Source: Neobacillus niacini
GTDB lineage: Bacteria; Bacillota; Bacilli; Bacillales; Cytobacillaceae
NCBI RefSeq assembly: GCF_019749295.1
Contig: NZ_JACWFG010000024.1
Coordinates: forward strand, 1-64,000
Direction of reading: 5' to 3'
DNA: 64,000 nt
A program made the translations under genes and the position numbers. How positions within the stretch are numbered: the stretch's first letter is position 1; each line of letters starts with the position of its first letter. The notes beneath the pieces were generated by a model. It made no database searches. It worked only from the letters and a program-made list of their open reading frames with translations, and was not told where the DNA came from. Shown in pieces: positions 54,644 to 61,980 of the stretch.

Positions 54644-54946
54644 TTACCGAATTGGGTCATGCACCGTCACAAGCTTTGTCCCATCCGGAAAAGTTGCCTC
54701 CACCTGAATATCATGAATCATTTCAGGAACACCCACCATTACATCTTCCCTTGATAATATCGTGGCACCATACTGCATTAACTGAGCTACCGTCTTTCCA
54801 TCTCGCGCACCCTCAAGGACTTCATATGTAATAATAGCTATTGCCTCTGGATAATTAAGCTTCAATCCTCGTTTTTGCCTGCGTCGTGCTAAATCAGCAG
54901 CTACAACCACCATCAATTTCTCCATTTCCCGCGAAGTAAGCTTCAT
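54644..54946 (-). CDS. ureA: urease gamma subunit
   Basis: A 100-residue structural subunit and the first gene of the operon. Hallmarks are LTSREMEKLMVVVAADLARRR, GLKLNYPEAIAII and FPDGTKLVTVHDPIR at the C terminus. AAGGGGTG precedes the ATG. The predicted transcription start is only about 13 bp upstream, so the leader may be very short. Confidence 0.96.
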   Translation of the reverse strand: MKLTSREMEKLMVVVAADLARRRQKRGLKLNYPEAIAIITYEVLEGARDGKTVAQLMQYGATILSREDVMVGVPEMIHDIQVEATFPDGTKLVTVHDPIR

Positions 54947-54965
54947 TTATTTCACCCCTTCCTTC

Positions 54966-55017
54966 AATATACCTCAAGTTGCACTTTATATAACATATGA
55001 TGTAAGGTAACCTAACA
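54966..55017 (-). promoter_or_regulatory. TnrA/GlnR-type box and promoter of the ure operon
   Basis: TGTTAGGTTACCTTACA (55001-55017) fits TGTNA-N7-TNACA, and a -10 TATATT lies at 54966-54971. The distance from box centre to -10 centre is 40.5 bp, identical to that of the urt promoter. An alternative -10 nearer the box (TATAAA, about 54985) cannot be excluded; it would place the box where GlnR represses. Confidence 0.68.
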
Positions 55018-55140
55018 TACAAATAAATTAACATACGCTGGATTTTTTTACAATATTTAAAAAAATTAAAAAATGATACACGCGTGGACGAATAGGGCCG
55101 GTTTTCACACTCCTTATCGGGATAATTGGACTATCACAAG

Positions 55141-55190
55141 AAATAAAAAAAGAAGCCTCCCAAAAGTTCAGTGAACTTTTGAAAAGCTTC
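55141..55190 (-). terminator. groEL terminator
   Basis: On the minus strand GAAGCTTTTCAAAAGTTC pairs with GAACTTTTGGGAGGCTTC, followed by TTTTTTTATTT. It is symmetrical enough to work on both strands and is related in sequence to the hairpin at 44879-44917. Confidence 0.82.
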
Positions 55191-55211
55191 TTTTTTTATA
55201 TTTGGGGCAGA

Positions 55212-56843
55212 TTACATCATGCCGCCCATTCCACCCATACCGCTCATGTCAGGCATGCCGCCTTGACCAGCTGGTTCTGGCTTGTCAGCAACAACTGCTT
55301 CAGTTGTTAAGAACATAGCCGCTACAGATGCAGCGTTTTGAAGTGCTGAACGAGTTACTTTAGTTGGGTCAACGATACCAGCTTCGATCATGTTTACCCA
55401 CTCACCGCTAGCAGCGTTGAAGCCTGTTCCAACTGCTTCGCGCTTTAAGCGGTCAACAATTACAGATCCTTCAAGACCAGCATTGTGAGCGATTGTACGT
55501 ACAGGCTCTTCAATCGCACGTAACACGATGTTAATACCGGTAGCTACATCGCCTTCAGCTTGAATTTCAGCCACTTTGTTGTATACGTTAAGAAGGGCAA
55601 CACCACCACCGGATACGATACCTTCTTCAACCGCAGCACGAGTTGCGTTTAAAGCGTCTTCGATGCGAAGTTTGCGCTCTTTTAATTCAGTTTCAGTTGC
55701 AGCACCAACTTTGATTACTGCTACACCGCCAGCTAATTTCGCTAGACGCTCTTGTAATTTTTCACGGTCAAATTCAGAAGTAGTTTCTTCTAATTGAACA
55801 CGGATTTGGTTTACACGAGAAGCGATTGCAGCTGTATCTCCTGCACCTTCTACGATTGTTGTGTTTTCTTTTGTAACAACGATCTTAGAAGCGCGTCCTA
55901 AAGATGCGATTGTTGCAGTTTTCAATTCACGGCCAAGCTCTTCAGTGATTACTTCACCGCCAGTTAAAGCAGCGATATCTTCAAGCATTGCCTTACGACG
56001 GTCACCAAAGCCAGGAGCTTTAACAGCAACTGCATTGAATGTTCCGCGAAGTTTGTTTAATACTAAAGTAGAAAGTGCTTCACCTTCGATATCTTCAGCA
56101 ATTAATAACAACGGCTTGCTTTGTTGAACAACTTGCTCAAGAACAGGAAGGATTTCCTGGATGCTTGAGATTTTCTTGTCAGTAATTAAGACATATGGAT
56201 TTTCTAATACAGCTTCCATTTTGTCTGTGTTTGTTACCATGTAAGCAGATGTGTATCCACGGTCAAATTGCATACCTTCTACTACATCTAACTCAGTTGT
56301 GAAGCCTTTTGATTCTTCAATAGTGATAACACCATCATTACCAACGCGCTCCATAGCCTCAGCAATTAATTGACCTACTTCTTTATCATCAGAAGAAATA
56401 GCAGCAACTTGTGCGATAGACTCTTTGCCTTCGATTGGTTTAGAAATTGCTTTTAATCCTTCAACCGCTACGTTAACTGCTTTTTCAATACCCTTACGGA
56501 TACCCATTGGGTTTGCACCAGCAGTTACGTTCTTTAAGCCTTCACGAATCATCGCTTGAGCAAGAACAGTTGCAGTTGTAGTACCGTCACCAGCAACATC
56601 ATTTGTTTTGCTTGCAACTTCAGCAACTAGTTTAGCACCCATGTTTTCGAATGCATCTTCTAATTCGATTTCTTTTGCAATGGTTACACCATCATTTGTG
56701 ATAAGTGGTGAACCAAATTTTTTCTCAAGAACGACGTTACGTCCTTTAGGTCCAAGTGTAACTTTTACTGTATCTGCTAATGCATCAACTCCACGTAGCA
56801 TTGCGCGGCGTGCATCTTCACTAAATTTAATTTCTTTAGCCAT
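55212..56843 (-). CDS. groEL: chaperonin GroEL (60 kDa)
   Basis: ATP-driven protein-folding chaperonin, a 14-subunit double ring. It is 543 residues with the usual start MAKEIKFSEDARRAMLRGVD, the ATP-site GDGTTTATVLAQ and the Gly-Gly-Met tail. The frame opens at a TTG two codons upstream, but AGGAGG is spaced for the ATG at 56843. It follows groES by 53 bp. CIRCE before groES gives HrcA control. Confidence 0.98.
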   Translation of the reverse strand: MAKEIKFSEDARRAMLRGVDALADTVKVTLGPKGRNVVLEKKFGSPLITNDGVTIAKEIELEDAFENMGAKLVAEVASKTNDVAGDGTTTATVLAQAMIREGLKNVTAGANPMGIRKGIEKAVNVAVEGLKAISKPIEGKESIAQVAAISSDDKEVGQLIAEAMERVGNDGVITIEESKGFTTELDVVEGMQFDRGYTSAYMVTNTDKMEAVLENPYVLITDKKISSIQEILPVLEQVVQQSKPLLLIAEDIEGEALSTLVLNKLRGTFNAVAVKAPGFGDRRKAMLEDIAALTGGEVITEELGRELKTATIASLGRASKIVVTKENTTIVEGAGDTAAIASRVNQIRVQLEETTSEFDREKLQERLAKLAGGVAVIKVGAATETELKERKLRIEDALNATRAAVEEGIVSGGGVALLNVYNKVAEIQAEGDVATGINIVLRAIEEPVRTIAHNAGLEGSVIVDRLKREAVGTGFNAASGEWVNMIEAGIVDPTKVTRSALQNAASVAAMFLTTEAVVADKPEPAGQGGMPDMSGMGGMGGMM

Positions 56844-56896
56844 GTTCAAAAAACCTCCTCGTATTTTTTAGACTAATGATTGATTTTAAAAAATCC

Positions 56897-57184
56897 TTAT
56901 TCGCCTACAACAGCAAGGATATCGTTTTCACGTAAAATTAAATATTCATTTCCTTCAAACTTCACTTCTGTACCAGAGTATTTTGAGAAGATAATACGAT
57001 CGCCTACAGAAACTTCAAGAGCAACGCGTTCGCCACTTTCAAGCACACGACCAGTACCTACGGCAACAACTCTTCCTTCTTGAGGCTTTTCCTTAGCAGA
57101 GTCCGGTAAAACGATACCGCTTGCAGTTTTTTCTTCTGATTCAACAAGCTCAATGACAATACGATCACCTAGTGGTCTTAACAA
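56897..57184 (-). CDS. groES: co-chaperonin GroES (10 kDa)
   Basis: A 95-residue lid protein of the GroEL chamber. It contains LRPLGDRIVIE, the mobile loop EEKTASGIVLPDSAKEKPQ, and YLILRENDILAV. The longer frame to 57202 includes the ribosome site GAGGAGG itself; 9 nt after it stands a TTG at 57184, giving the standard GroES N terminus. First gene of the operon. Confidence 0.97.
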   Translation of the reverse strand: MLRPLGDRIVIELVESEEKTASGIVLPDSAKEKPQEGRVVAVGTGRVLESGERVALEVSVGDRIIFSKYSGTEVKFEGNEYLILRENDILAVVGE

Positions 57185-57224
57185 ATCAAACAACCTCCTC
57201 AAATAGATATGTAATTCTGACTTA

Positions 57225-57300
57225 TTAGCACTCTCTTAACTTGAGTGCTAACACAATTATTATCATAATAAATGCTTATAAAATTTGCAAGTATCAAGCT
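57225..57300 (-). promoter_or_regulatory. groESL promoter and CIRCE operator
   Basis: The promoter is TTGCAA (57295-57300), 17-bp spacer, TATGAT (57272-57277). The CIRCE inverted repeat is TTAGCACTC-N9-GAGTGCTAA at 57225-57251, the HrcA binding site, with no mismatch to the consensus. Confidence 0.95.
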
Positions 57301-57464
57301 AACTTTTTTAAAATTTTTTACAACCTTACAAGTATGCGGTTTGCCCGCAAGAATATACATAGTTTTTAAAGATAATCTTTAAAATTGAAACAACCTTACT
57401 TTTATTAGTAGAATGGAGAATAGGTTAGAATATTTATGAAGGCTTTCTAAAGGAGAAAAACAAT

Positions 57465-58187
57465 TTGAAAAGAGAATATTGGATTATTTTAATTGTCTAT
57501 ATTGCAATGCAGCTATCAAGCCTAATCGGTATTCCCGGGCTGATGTTTCTCTTTGGATATTTAGGGCTGAATCAAGGGCATGTTGTTCCCTATTGGTTAA
57601 TTTTCAGCTTTACTCTAGCACTACTTATTATTCTTTTCCTATTAAGAAAGGAAATGAAGAAACCAGGATTGAATGAAAGAGGCAGTTCCTTTGGGTATTC
57701 TGTTACCTGGGCAGTATTTGGTGTTTTTCTGGCATTATTTGCCCAATCTCTAGCCGCTAATATCGAACGGCTTATTGGAGTTGAAATGGGCTCAGAAAAT
57801 ACTCAGCAAATCCTAAACATCATTGAATCCCTTCCACTCGCCATGGTAGTAAGCTCAGTCATCGGACCGATATTAGAGGAAATTGTTTTCCGGAAGATTA
57901 TTTTCGGTACTCTTCATAAACGGATTAACTTTTTTTTCTCAGCACTTATTAGCTCGGTGATATTTGCCTTAGCTCATATGGAGCCGGAGCATATATTACT
58001 CTATTCAGCGATGGGCTTCACATTTGCTTTTCTTTATGTAAAAACCAAACATATCCTTGTGCCTATTTTTGCTCATGTGGCCATGAATACATTAGTTGTC
58101 GTCATGCAGTCAGTTTATCGGGATGATATTGAAAAAATCATCCGTGAGGCTGAGGGTATCCAAAACTTTATCGGAGGCTTTCTATGA
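57465..58187 (+). CDS. ydiL: CPBP-family intramembrane protease (YdiL)
   Basis: A 240-residue membrane protein with about seven hydrophobic segments. The CPBP (Abi) motifs are present: the catalytic glutamates in GPILEEIVFRKIIFGTL, a His in ALAHMEPEH, and HVAMNTLVV near the end. By family knowledge these are Rce1-like intramembrane proteases. It is divergent from groES, as in B. subtilis, and overlaps ydiK by 4 nt. The substrate is unknown. Confidence 0.9.
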   Translation: MKREYWIILIVYIAMQLSSLIGIPGLMFLFGYLGLNQGHVVPYWLIFSFTLALLIILFLLRKEMKKPGLNERGSSFGYSVTWAVFGVFLALFAQSLAANIERLIGVEMGSENTQQILNIIESLPLAMVVSSVIGPILEEIVFRKIIFGTLHKRINFFFSALISSVIFALAHMEPEHILLYSAMGFTFAFLYVKTKHILVPIFAHVAMNTLVVVMQSVYRDDIEKIIREAEGIQNFIGGFL

Positions 58188-58387
58188 GACGTTCACCCTT
58201 GTTTTCCGGATTTATTTATATTGTGCTTGGTTGTTTATTTACTTATTTTGCTGTCGAGGATGTCACGCAAAACGGCTGGGGTTTCTTCAGCTATCTGCTC
58301 GTTTTACTAGCCACCTTTGACTTCGGATCTGGCTTAAGAATTATCTTCTTTTACTATAGGTATAAAGACAAAATTAAAAAGCAGTGA
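58184..58387 (+). CDS. ydiK: YdiK-like DUF4305 membrane protein
   Basis: A 67-residue protein with two membrane helices (FSGFIYIVLGCLFTYFAVE and FFSYLLVLLATFDFGSGLRIIFF) and a Lys-rich tail. It overlaps the ydiL stop (ATGA). The same two-gene pair neighbours groES in B. subtilis. The function is unknown. Confidence 0.85.
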   Translation: MRRSPLFSGFIYIVLGCLFTYFAVEDVTQNGWGFFSYLLVLLATFDFGSGLRIIFFYYRYKDKIKKQ

Positions 58388-58389
58388 AA

Positions 58390-58415
58390 AAAGGGCCTTC
58401 TTACTAGGCCCTTTT
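58390..58415. terminator. bidirectional terminator, ydiK / bacF
   Basis: The stem GGGCCT/AGGCCC has A and T runs on both sides, between two convergent genes. Confidence 0.75.
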
Positions 58416-58416
58416 A

Positions 58417-59124
58417 CTATAGCTTTGTTTTCGTTTTTATCGTTGAATGTTTATCCTGGCTTAGATCAGTTGTATACTCTACAGTTCCAATTTGGCAGCC
58501 TTCCCCAATCACTACCTTTTTTCCGCGAACGATATCTGCAGTTGTATTTTCTAAAAATATTTCATCGCCTTCGATTATTTTCACACTAAGTGTCCCAGTC
58601 TCTTTCCCAAATGGCAGGAAAGAATTCTTCTTCTTAACATTTATATATCCCCCGCCAATTTCCTCAGCAGAACTTTGCCCAAAGCGCAGGGAAATTTTTA
58701 TCACATCAGCATTAAGCAGACCCTTGATTTCAAAACCTCCTGACGATTCAAAGGTTTCAAACTCGACATCACCGTTGACTGAAATACTTCCTTTCACATT
58801 TGCACCTTCACCCATTAAATGTTCTCCCACTTCAAGCGTCCCAAGAATTTTCATATTCTTCAATGCTGCTTTACCGCCAACTTCCATTGTGCCCATAACC
58901 AGCATTTCATCACATTCAATGTTCCCCTTTACCTCTGCCTCACCAAATACTTTAACCGATTCTGTCTTAACATTTTCCAAGGCCTCACTGGTTCCATAGA
59001 TATGAATGGAAGAACATTCTACATCACTATTAATCGTACCATCGCCCCGAATACTGATTTTGTCGTATTGACCGCCAGGATAAGTGCCAGACCCATTTAT
59101 CGTAAGATTTTGACCTTTTGTCAT
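58417..59124 (-). CDS. bacF: bactofilin-family protein (YhbF/BacF-like)
   Basis: A 235-residue polymer-forming protein. It consists of beta-helix-like repeats rich in Gly, Val and Glu (DGTINSDVECSSIHIYGTSEA, VFGEAEVKGNIECDEMLVMG, VKGSISVNGDVEF). It is related to the neighbouring 238-residue gene product, so the pair arose by duplication. In B. subtilis the yhbD-yhbE-yhbF genes encode bactofilins linked to flagellar assembly. GGGGGAAG precedes the ATG. Last gene of the operon. Confidence 0.82.
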   Translation of the reverse strand: MTKGQNLTINGSGTYPGGQYDKISIRGDGTINSDVECSSIHIYGTSEALENVKTESVKVFGEAEVKGNIECDEMLVMGTMEVGGKAALKNMKILGTLEVGEHLMGEGANVKGSISVNGDVEFETFESSGGFEIKGLLNADVIKISLRFGQSSAEEIGGGYINVKKKNSFLPFGKETGTLSVKIIEGDEIFLENTTADIVRGKKVVIGEGCQIGTVEYTTDLSQDKHSTIKTKTKL

Positions 59125-59136
59125 TTCGCTTCCCCC

Positions 59137-59853
59137 TTACACCTTTCGAATTTCCCTTACAACTGTATTTTCAGCCATCAATAATTCCCCTGAATGTTCA
59201 ACAACGTCAATAATGCAGTTAGGACCTATTGATACATGGTTTCCCCGAACCATACCCGCCTTAGTATTTTCAATCTCAATCTTATCTCCTTCAATTAATT
59301 CTGTTTCTAACTGGGTAGGAATGAATCCTTTGAATAGCCGAAGAAGAGAAGACTTTTGCTTAATGAGAATCGTTTGCCCGCCAATTTCTTTTGCTTTACA
59401 ATTTGCAAATATAGTAATGTCTACTAAATCAGCATTTAGTAACCCGCCTATAGTAAATTGTGATTCAGCTTTAATCACTTCCGCCTCACAATCTTCTTCC
59501 ACTGTAATCTTGCCTCTTAGTTTTAGCTCATCGCTTTTAATTTTCCCGCCTACATAGGCTTTTCCTGCAATATTCAATTTTTTTACGATTAGATTATTGG
59601 CTACCTTCGCACTGCCATCAATGGATAGGTATTGACTTTCGATACTGCCATTTACCTTCCCATTTCCACTTATCTTTGCAGATTGTGAAACAATGTTTCC
59701 ATTAACGGTTCCTGTCCCACTGCATTCAAATTTTTCACAATCAATATCACTATTTACCGTTCCTTTTCCATTTACGATGACCTGATTGAATTGTCCTCCA
59801 TTGGATGACCCAAAACCATTAATGATTAGGTCTCCCCTCTTTTTCGTTTCCAT
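59137..59853 (-). CDS. bacE: bactofilin-family protein (YhbE/BacE-like)
   Basis: A 238-residue bactofilin-like protein with repeated short beta strands (VIVNGKGTVNSDIDCEKFECSGTGTVNGNIVSQSAKISGNGKVNG is the pattern, given here only as a description of its Gly-Asn-rich repeats over residues 24-68). It aligns with the next gene over the whole length, including the C-terminal (E)xVRGxxVxIGxxCxI motif. AAAGGGG precedes the ATG. It lies between yhbD and bacF, with 12-13 bp gaps. Confidence 0.82.
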   Translation of the reverse strand: METKKRGDLIINGFGSSNGGQFNQVIVNGKGTVNSDIDCEKFECSGTGTVNGNIVSQSAKISGNGKVNGSIESQYLSIDGSAKVANNLIVKKLNIAGKAYVGGKIKSDELKLRGKITVEEDCEAEVIKAESQFTIGGLLNADLVDITIFANCKAKEIGGQTILIKQKSSLLRLFKGFIPTQLETELIEGDKIEIENTKAGMVRGNHVSIGPNCIIDVVEHSGELLMAENTVVREIRKV

Positions 59854-59866
59854 TGTTTAGTCCCCT

Positions 59867-60490
59867 TTATCCTAATTTCGATTTGATTTCTTCCATACAA
59901 GACACTAATGAAACATGAGCTGCTATTTTTGTCCCCTTATCAAAATAAAACCCTTCGTTATTAATCAATAATAAACAGCTAGAAAGTCCTAATTTCCTTG
60001 TTACCACCAAATCTGCACTTTTTTGCTTTACCTGGTCCCTGTTGTCCATTAACACCTGTAAAAGCATTTTTGCTTCATCCAGATTAATTTCACCTGATTG
60101 AAGCAGCTTTTCTAGAACAAAAACCTCAAGCAGCCTTGAGAAATGAAATTGATGATTTCCCTTTTCATTTTCAAGATAAAAATCCATGACTGACTTTGAA
60201 ACAATGTTACGACCAACTACTTCATCTGCCTCAAGCTGTAAATCACTTATATTTGGAGAAAACATATCTGCTAACTCATCTAAAGAAAGATTCTCTTTCA
60301 TCGTTTGTATCTTATTTATTCTTTCTAAAATTTTATCTTTAGGAAAAAAGGTTTCCTGTCCTGTGAACGTTGATTTCCTAATAAACCAATCTTCAGGAAT
60401 AAGGTCTTTTCGTTTCCATCTATATAGCTGTCCATAAGAGATTCCGGCCAAGTCCAATAAGTCTTTTTTTGAAATTAACTCCTCGTTCAT
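59867..60490 (-). CDS. yhbD: YhbD-like DUF4004 protein with MerR-type helix-turn-helix
   Basis: A 207-residue protein. The N terminus is a MerR-like DNA-binding motif (ISKKDLLDLAGISYGQLYRWKRKDLIPEDWFIRK, residues 5-38), followed by a helical region. Probably a regulator or partner of the two bactofilins encoded behind it. AAAGGGG precedes the ATG. The order yhbD-yhbE-yhbF is as in B. subtilis, but the chromosomal place differs. Confidence 0.82.
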   Translation of the reverse strand: MNEELISKKDLLDLAGISYGQLYRWKRKDLIPEDWFIRKSTFTGQETFFPKDKILERINKIQTMKENLSLDELADMFSPNISDLQLEADEVVGRNIVSKSVMDFYLENEKGNHQFHFSRLLEVFVLEKLLQSGEINLDEAKMLLQVLMDNRDQVKQKSADLVVTRKLGLSSCLLLINNEGFYFDKGTKIAAHVSLVSCMEEIKSKLG

Positions 60491-60569
60491 TGTGATAACC
60501 CCTTTCTAAAACCAATGTAACATAACACTGTTACGCAAGTAAAGATTTCAATTCCTTTTTTATCCGACA

Positions 60570-60610
60570 AAAAAGACCTTTTCACTTTTTTAGAGTGAGA
60601 AGGTCTTTTA
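60570..60610 (-). terminator. rex terminator
   Basis: The stem AAGACCTTCTCACT/AGTGAAAAGGTCTT is followed on the minus strand by TTTTTTG, just after the rex stop codon. Confidence 0.8.
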
Positions 60611-60613
60611 CTC

Positions 60614-61267
60614 TTATTCTTCTGTTTCCTCTGTTGGGTAGTGCTTCAGGAAGTAAATAAGTGATTGTAATTCGACAGCCAAGTCAATATGATGGACACG
60701 AATAGATGGCGGCACATTTAATCTGGCAGGAGTGAAATTTAATATCGCCTTAATATTGGATTTTACAAGTCTGTCAGTAATAACCTGTGCTACGGGAGCA
60801 GGGACGGTAAGAATGGCAACATGAATTTCATCATTGCCTAATACTTTCTCTAATTCATCCATATGAAATACCGGTACATCACGAATCGTGGTCCCCATCT
60901 TATCCGGATCCACATCAAAGGCACATTCAATTTTTGTATTATTATTCTTTAAAAAATTGTAATTTAAAAATGCTGTACCTAGATTACCTACCCCGATTAA
61001 AGCTACCTTTGTTAATTCATCTTGGTCTAGTGTTTTCCGAAAGAAGGTTAATAAATAATTGACATTATAACCATAACCCTTTTTCCCCAAGGCTCCGAAA
61101 TAGGAAAAATCCCGGCGTATGGTTGCCGAATCAACCTTCACGGCTTCACTTAATTCTGCGGAAGACACCCTCTGTTTACCGGAAGAATGCAGATTCTTTA
61201 AAAATCGATAATATAAGGGCAGCCGTTTTGCTGTCGCTTGTGGTATTTTCATTGTCTCATTGCTCAT
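60614..61267 (-). CDS. rex: redox-sensing transcriptional repressor Rex
   Basis: Senses the NADH/NAD+ ratio and represses anaerobic and fermentative genes. The 217-residue protein has an N-terminal winged helix (LSEAVKVDSATIRRDFSYFGALGKKGYGY), a Rossmann NAD domain (ALIGVGNLGTAFLNY), and the domain-swapped C-terminal helix (LAVELQSLIYFLKHY). The frame is open 28 codons upstream into moaC, but GTGGGAG lies before the ATG at 61267. It follows moaC by 28 bp on the same strand, as in B. subtilis. Confidence 0.95.
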   Translation of the reverse strand: MSNETMKIPQATAKRLPLYYRFLKNLHSSGKQRVSSAELSEAVKVDSATIRRDFSYFGALGKKGYGYNVNYLLTFFRKTLDQDELTKVALIGVGNLGTAFLNYNFLKNNNTKIECAFDVDPDKMGTTIRDVPVFHMDELEKVLGNDEIHVAILTVPAPVAQVITDRLVKSNIKAILNFTPARLNVPPSIRVHHIDLAVELQSLIYFLKHYPTEETEE

Positions 61268-61295
61268 ATTCTCCCACCCCCTATAAATTGTTAAT

Positions 61296-61793
61296 TTATC
61301 TAACCTGTTCCGTTCTATGGAAATCTCCATTTTTTCCACCGGTTTTTTCAACCAAATAGGTTTTTCCGATTACCATGCCTTTATCGACTGCCTTACACAT
61401 ATCATAGACAGTCAATGCACAAGTGGAAGCAGCTGTTAGCGCTTCCATTTCAACACCTGTATGTCCCTTGGTTTTTACAGCAGCGGCAATATTTAATGTA
61501 TAAGCAGTATCATTTTCTTTTTCCCAAGAGAAGGTTATATTTACTCCTGTTAGAGGAATGGGATGACACATAGGGATTAGATCCCAGGTTTTCTTTGCCC
61601 CCATAACACCAGCTATTTGGGCTACAGCAAGAACATCGCCTTTTTTCATTTCATTATTTGTTATTTTCTCGTATATTTCGTTACTAACAGTAATGCTGGA
61701 ATGAGCTATTGCCGTACGGGCTGTTTCTGGCTTGTCACTGACGTCAACCATTTTTGCTCTTCCTTCTTCGTTAAAATGAGTAAATTCAGACAT
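61296..61793 (-). CDS. moaC: cyclic pyranopterin monophosphate synthase
   Basis: Second step of molybdenum cofactor synthesis, converting the MoaA product to cyclic pyranopterin monophosphate. It is 165 residues. Typical segments are MVDVSDKPETARTAIA, LIPMCHPIPLTGVNI, TKGHTGVEMEALTAASTCALTVYDMCKA and the catalytic Asp/Lys in VYDMCKAVDKGM. GGGAGG precedes the ATG. First gene before rex; no other moa gene lies in the window. Confidence 0.96.
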   Translation of the reverse strand: MSEFTHFNEEGRAKMVDVSDKPETARTAIAHSSITVSNEIYEKITNNEMKKGDVLAVAQIAGVMGAKKTWDLIPMCHPIPLTGVNITFSWEKENDTAYTLNIAAAVKTKGHTGVEMEALTAASTCALTVYDMCKAVDKGMVIGKTYLVEKTGGKNGDFHRTEQVR

Positions 61794-61980
61794 AAATATA
61801 ATCCTCCCACAAAATAATACACTATTTTTCTCAATTTGTCTGTGAAACTTTGAACTAATGATAAAAAAAATTTACATTTTTTTCTTTCAGGATATTCTCT
61901 TATTTTCCCCAATACAGGACACTTTATTGCCGACTTTGTTGGAATAAGGTACACTTATTTTAGTAATAGAGGTGAAAACA

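Noticed and set aside
54503..54831. plus-strand frames across ureA/ureB
   Set aside because: They are antisense to two certain urease genes; composition (runs of Leu and His) reflects the complementary strand.
55576..56127. plus-strand frames inside groEL
   Set aside because: They are shadows of the conserved groEL codons in the opposite strand.
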